DNA of 61,751 nucleotides from the NCBI GenBank assembly GCA_025774845.1, contig JALGZP010000017.1:1-61751 (forward strand). Reading direction: 5' to 3'. The notes under the pieces were generated by a model. It was not told the origin of the DNA, did no database searches, and saw nothing but the letters and a program-made list of their open reading frames with translations. Source of the stretch: a bacterium (GTDB lineage: Bacteria > Arandabacterota > Arandabacteria > Arandabacterales > Arandabacteraceae). Below are positions 61,251-61,751 of this stretch, piece after piece. Every line of letters starts with the position of its first letter. Positions within the stretch are counted from its first letter, which is position 1. A program made the position numbers and the translations under genes.

Positions 61251-61751
61251 ATGGTGGAGCAAGGCGATCATGTACTGATCGAAGGAGTACGTGCCGGGTC
61301 TGCCGGTGCTTTTGAGGAGATCATGAAGCGTTACGAGCGACTCGTCTATGTAACCTGCTTTCCTTATGCGGGAAACCGGGATGACACCCTGGACATGACC
61401 CAGAACGTCTTCGTCAAGGTCTACCAAAAGGTTGACTCTTTCAAAGGTTCCGGATCGTTCAAGGCCTGGCTGCTTCGTATCGCTCATAACGAGGGCCTTA
61501 ACTGGGTTCGCTCCCATGCCCGCCGCGGCGATCACGACGAACTCACACCTGTGAATTCGCCCGAGGTTGCTGCGAGCCAGGAGGCCGACCTTCTCGGGCG
61601 CGAAAGGTGGAAGCACCTGCGCGAAGCCCTGCTCCAGCTCAATCCACGACAGCGCCAGGCAGTCGTGCTCCGTTACTTCGAGGGGACAACCACAGGTGAG
61701 ATTGCAGGAATACTAGATTGCTCCGAAGGGACTGCGAAGAACATCTTGTTC
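61251..61751 (+). CDS. ECF-type RNA polymerase sigma factor (truncated by window end)
   Basis: The frame is open to the end of the window, so 167 codons are visible. The protein has sigma region 2 (D-D-T-L-D-M-T-Q-N-V-F-V-K-V-Y, then S-F-K-A-W-L-L-R-I-A-H-N) and region 4 (L-L-Q-L-N-P-R-Q-R-Q-A-V-V-L-R-Y, G-E-I-A-G-I-L-D-C-S-E-G-T-A-K-N), as in ECF sigma factors. GAGAG precedes the ATG; GTG 61254 is possible. No anti-sigma gene is visible, as the gene runs out of the window. It may control the secreted protein upstream, which is a guess. Confidence 0.9.
   Translation, partial: MVEQGDHVLIEGVRAGSAGAFEEIMKRYERLVYVTCFPYAGNRDDTLDMTQNVFVKVYQKVDSFKGSGSFKAWLLRIAHNEGLNWVRSHARRGDHDELTPVNSPEVAASQEADLLGRERWKHLREALLQLNPRQRQAVVLRYFEGTTTGEIAGILDCSEGTAKNILF

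Noticed and set aside
1-61751. tRNA, rRNA, insertion sequences, integrases or att sites
   Set aside because: I found no tRNA cloverleaf, rRNA segment, transposase or integrase motif on either strand by eye; small RNAs could still be missed.

Overview
The window reads as chromosomal DNA from a fairly GC-rich, diderm (two-membrane) bacterium. Evidence is an outer-membrane beta-barrel, SurA-like chaperones, many lipobox lipoproteins, FtsEX with an EnvC-like partner, and large secreted proteins ending in a FlgD-like C-terminal domain. That last trait, with gingipain-type C25 and M28 peptidases, points to an FCB-group lineage or an uncultured relative (Krumholzibacteriota- or Eisenbacteria-like). 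The phylum is an inference; no rRNA or other phylogenetic marker RNA is present. Several promoters fit a sigma-70 pattern (TTGACA/TATACT type).

Layout. 1-1256: a GT-C type membrane glycosyltransferase. 1204-9029: a minus-strand operon from a clear promoter: rsmA, a beta-barrel protein, two related lipoproteins, a small membrane protein, pdxJ and a secreted PHP-domain protein. 9182-13172: a free-standing JAMM/MPN-domain protein, a DUF5362-like membrane protein, and an SGNH - DUF5989 - SGNH trio whose middle gene has only 52 codons. 13183-20233: a TPR lipoprotein, a frame-broken propeller-repeat secreted protein, and a gingipain-like protease with five 306-bp repeats and a terminator-like hairpin in its leader. 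20383-30083: a methyltransferase, a 24-bp-arm inverted repeat, a 2020-residue alpha-2-macroglobulin and an M28 peptidase.

30102-47521 is a tightly packed 13-gene minus-strand run: BatA-like VWA protein, mfd, two parvulin-type PPIases, an S4 protein, pdxA, ftsE, ftsX, EnvC-like protein, ricT, metG, tatD and a GH13 lipoprotein. Many junctions overlap by 4 bases (ATGA, GTGA, TTGA), so translation is probably coupled. 47772-50936: a membrane protein and a sulfatase-family lipoprotein. 51033-54482: dsrC, a short DsrM-like cytochrome subunit, a DsrK-like iron-sulfur protein and a cysteine desulfurase. I consider this compact sulfur-transfer cassette the best candidate for an undescribed system here. 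54707-58252: a beta-helix/VCBS/UnbV secreted protein. 58459-60385: moxR plus a DUF58 gene. 60521-61751: a cysteine-rich secreted protein and a truncated ECF sigma factor.

The BatA-like gene (47521) and the moxR-DUF58 pair (60385) belong to one functional family but lie about 13 kb apart. Each is preceded by a near-identical 55-bp element (48 of 55 bases), which suggests shared regulation. No tRNA, rRNA, CRISPR array or transposase was found.
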